Part shown: positions 62,818 through 64,000 of the stretch, in pieces
How the letters are laid out: every line of letters begins with the position of its first letter
Position numbering within the stretch: position 1 is the first letter of the stretch
Source: Solea solea
Lineage: Eukaryota; Chordata; Actinopteri; Pleuronectiformes; Soleidae
NCBI RefSeq assembly: GCF_958295425.1
Contig: NC_081151.1
Span: forward strand, 8,444,618-8,508,617
Reading direction: 5' to 3'
DNA: 64,000 bases
The notes under the pieces: model-generated
The model's input: only the letters and a program-made list of their open reading frames with translations
Told to the model about the DNA's origin: nothing
The model's database searches: none
Position numbers and translations under genes: made by a program

Positions 62818-64000
62818 CGGTGAATGGACGATTGAAAATGAAACCCGGGGCTAAGACCGCATTCAGTCCGACTCCTTTGCTTCCTCGACGCTGACATTAG
62901 ACTCTGATTCTCACATGAGATCCTCTGTTGATGGTGATGATGAGCCATAAAAAAATGACATCGCTCAATAAAAGTACAAAAAGGCATAAGTTCATAAAGA
63001 GGACCTGAGGGCCATGTTAGGTTTGGCCCGTGCCAGTGCATTTCTCCTCCCTCTGTTGGCTTTTAGAGATGATTACCTTGGATATTTATGGAGGAAACAT
63101 TTTTTCTTTTTATGAATTGACGGGAGTGTGGCTGGATGTTTGCGCCTGCTGTATCCCACAAAGCTGATGCAGTGGCTTTGCTCTGGCGTTACTGAAAATC
63201 TATGACCTATTATCTGTTCAAAACTGGGATAATATAGTAGAGCTGTCATCAACTGTCACCATAAATAGCCCTGGAAAAAGCTCCACTGCGATATATTACC
63301 GATGGCCGAATTGGAAAACTGACTGATATCGACAGAAAGATTGAAGGGACAAATGAGATGATTGTTGGGATTTTCCTCATTCACCTTGGAAGACATTGGA
63401 GTGAGTCCAAAAATGGCAAATGGGTCACATGAGTCTGTTTTTTCTAATGAGACTATATCAATACATTGACTTTTGTGTCAATACATAGTGGAAAATCTAC
63501 AGCAGAAAAAAACAGCACAGAGTTCTCCTCTCCTCTTCTTTCATTGATTGTTTTATCTTCTCCTCTCCACTCAGACTGGAGAAGGTAAAGGCTCTAGTGA
63601 GCACTGGCTCCCTCCTCTTCAGGCAGCATGTGATGTGACTTGAGCTGTGTGATCTCCACGAGAGAGAAACCCTGATGCATACAGGAAATAATCAGGGCAA
63701 CGCAGGCAGGGTTCAGAGGAATGCAAATATTTTCAGAGTGCTTAAAAACAATACTACACACACACGCATACACACTACCAAATAAGGACCCCCCCTCCCC
63801 ACACCGTCGCACACAAACACACAGGCAACCACAATACCAACACACATCACACACAGAAATAAAAAAAAAAACACCAACAACAACAACAACCAACCCCCTG
63901 ACTAAACTCTCCCCAAGTGCATTTGCATAAAACATTAAGCTTAACAAAATGATTACACCTGACAAGTTGAGTTGGAGGAAGAACATTGCCAGTGGCAGCC

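Larger units (their letters stand above)
54277..64000. other. Intergenic region right of cdin1, no gene supported
   Basis: No exon series or recognisable protein was found on either strand. Contents are a C/T-rich tract (about 54420-54560), a (CT)40 (56219-56298), GT/AC microsatellites (57687-57722, 60623-60652, 62786-62800), poly-G runs (58687-58701, 62801-62817) and stretches of unique sequence (about 60840-61030 and 63040-63200) that could be conserved non-coding DNA. Confidence 0.7.

Noticed and set aside
1..64000. tRNA, rRNA, CRISPR or viral sequence
   Set aside because: No cloverleaf boxes, rRNA blocks, regularly spaced repeats or retroviral coding frames were seen on reading both strands.

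Overview
This is vertebrate nuclear DNA, almost certainly from a ray-finned (teleost) fish. The evidence is a multi-exon gene with GT/AG introns, many microsatellites and homopolymer tracts, and short inverted-repeat DNA transposons typical of fish. There are no bacterial-type genes, rRNAs or tRNAs that I can see. The long open frames in the window are mostly chance frames in low-complexity or intronic DNA.

The one gene I recognise firmly is cdin1 (C15orf41, Codanin-1-interacting nuclease 1), read right to left on the minus strand. I placed eleven exons (44279 to 17732). Every junction keeps phase, and together they give about 239 codons from the main ATG, including the PD-(D/E)xK core residues. 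Human CDIN1 has 281 residues, so about 42 C-terminal residues are missing. I did not find them in the left 17.7 kb, which is therefore probably a long terminal intron, with the last exon beyond the left edge. From memory, human CDIN1 lies tail-to-tail with MEIS2 on 15q14. The left edge would then face meis2, and the introns could carry meis2 enhancers. The sequence fits this: two dense clusters of the MEIS/PREP hexamer TGACAG/CTGTCA (1871-2707 and 32923-33399) and several homeodomain/POU-rich stretches.

At 44.28-44.45 kb lies a compact promoter with two CCAAT boxes and a GC box. It appears bidirectional. To its right, on the plus strand, I infer a divergent spliced transcript with exons ending at 44515 and at 45241-45307, 45731-45761, 52031-52091 and from 54225. 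An ATG in its first exon stays open through all four junctions and ends at 54276, giving 93 codons. I do not recognise the product, and it may be a long non-coding RNA. This is the most novel item in the window.

The rest is intronic or intergenic. It includes a tandem pair of TTAA-ended foldback MITEs in opposite orientation (13260-13960) and two copies of an AGAGCTG-ended hAT-like MITE (43464-43787 and about 35920-36436). The second of these is interrupted by a 152-bp retroelement piece flanked by a 13-bp near-identical duplication. There is also a pure (CAG)24, a (CT)40 and several poly-G tracts of 15-21 bases. From 54.3 kb to 64 kb I see no supportable gene.
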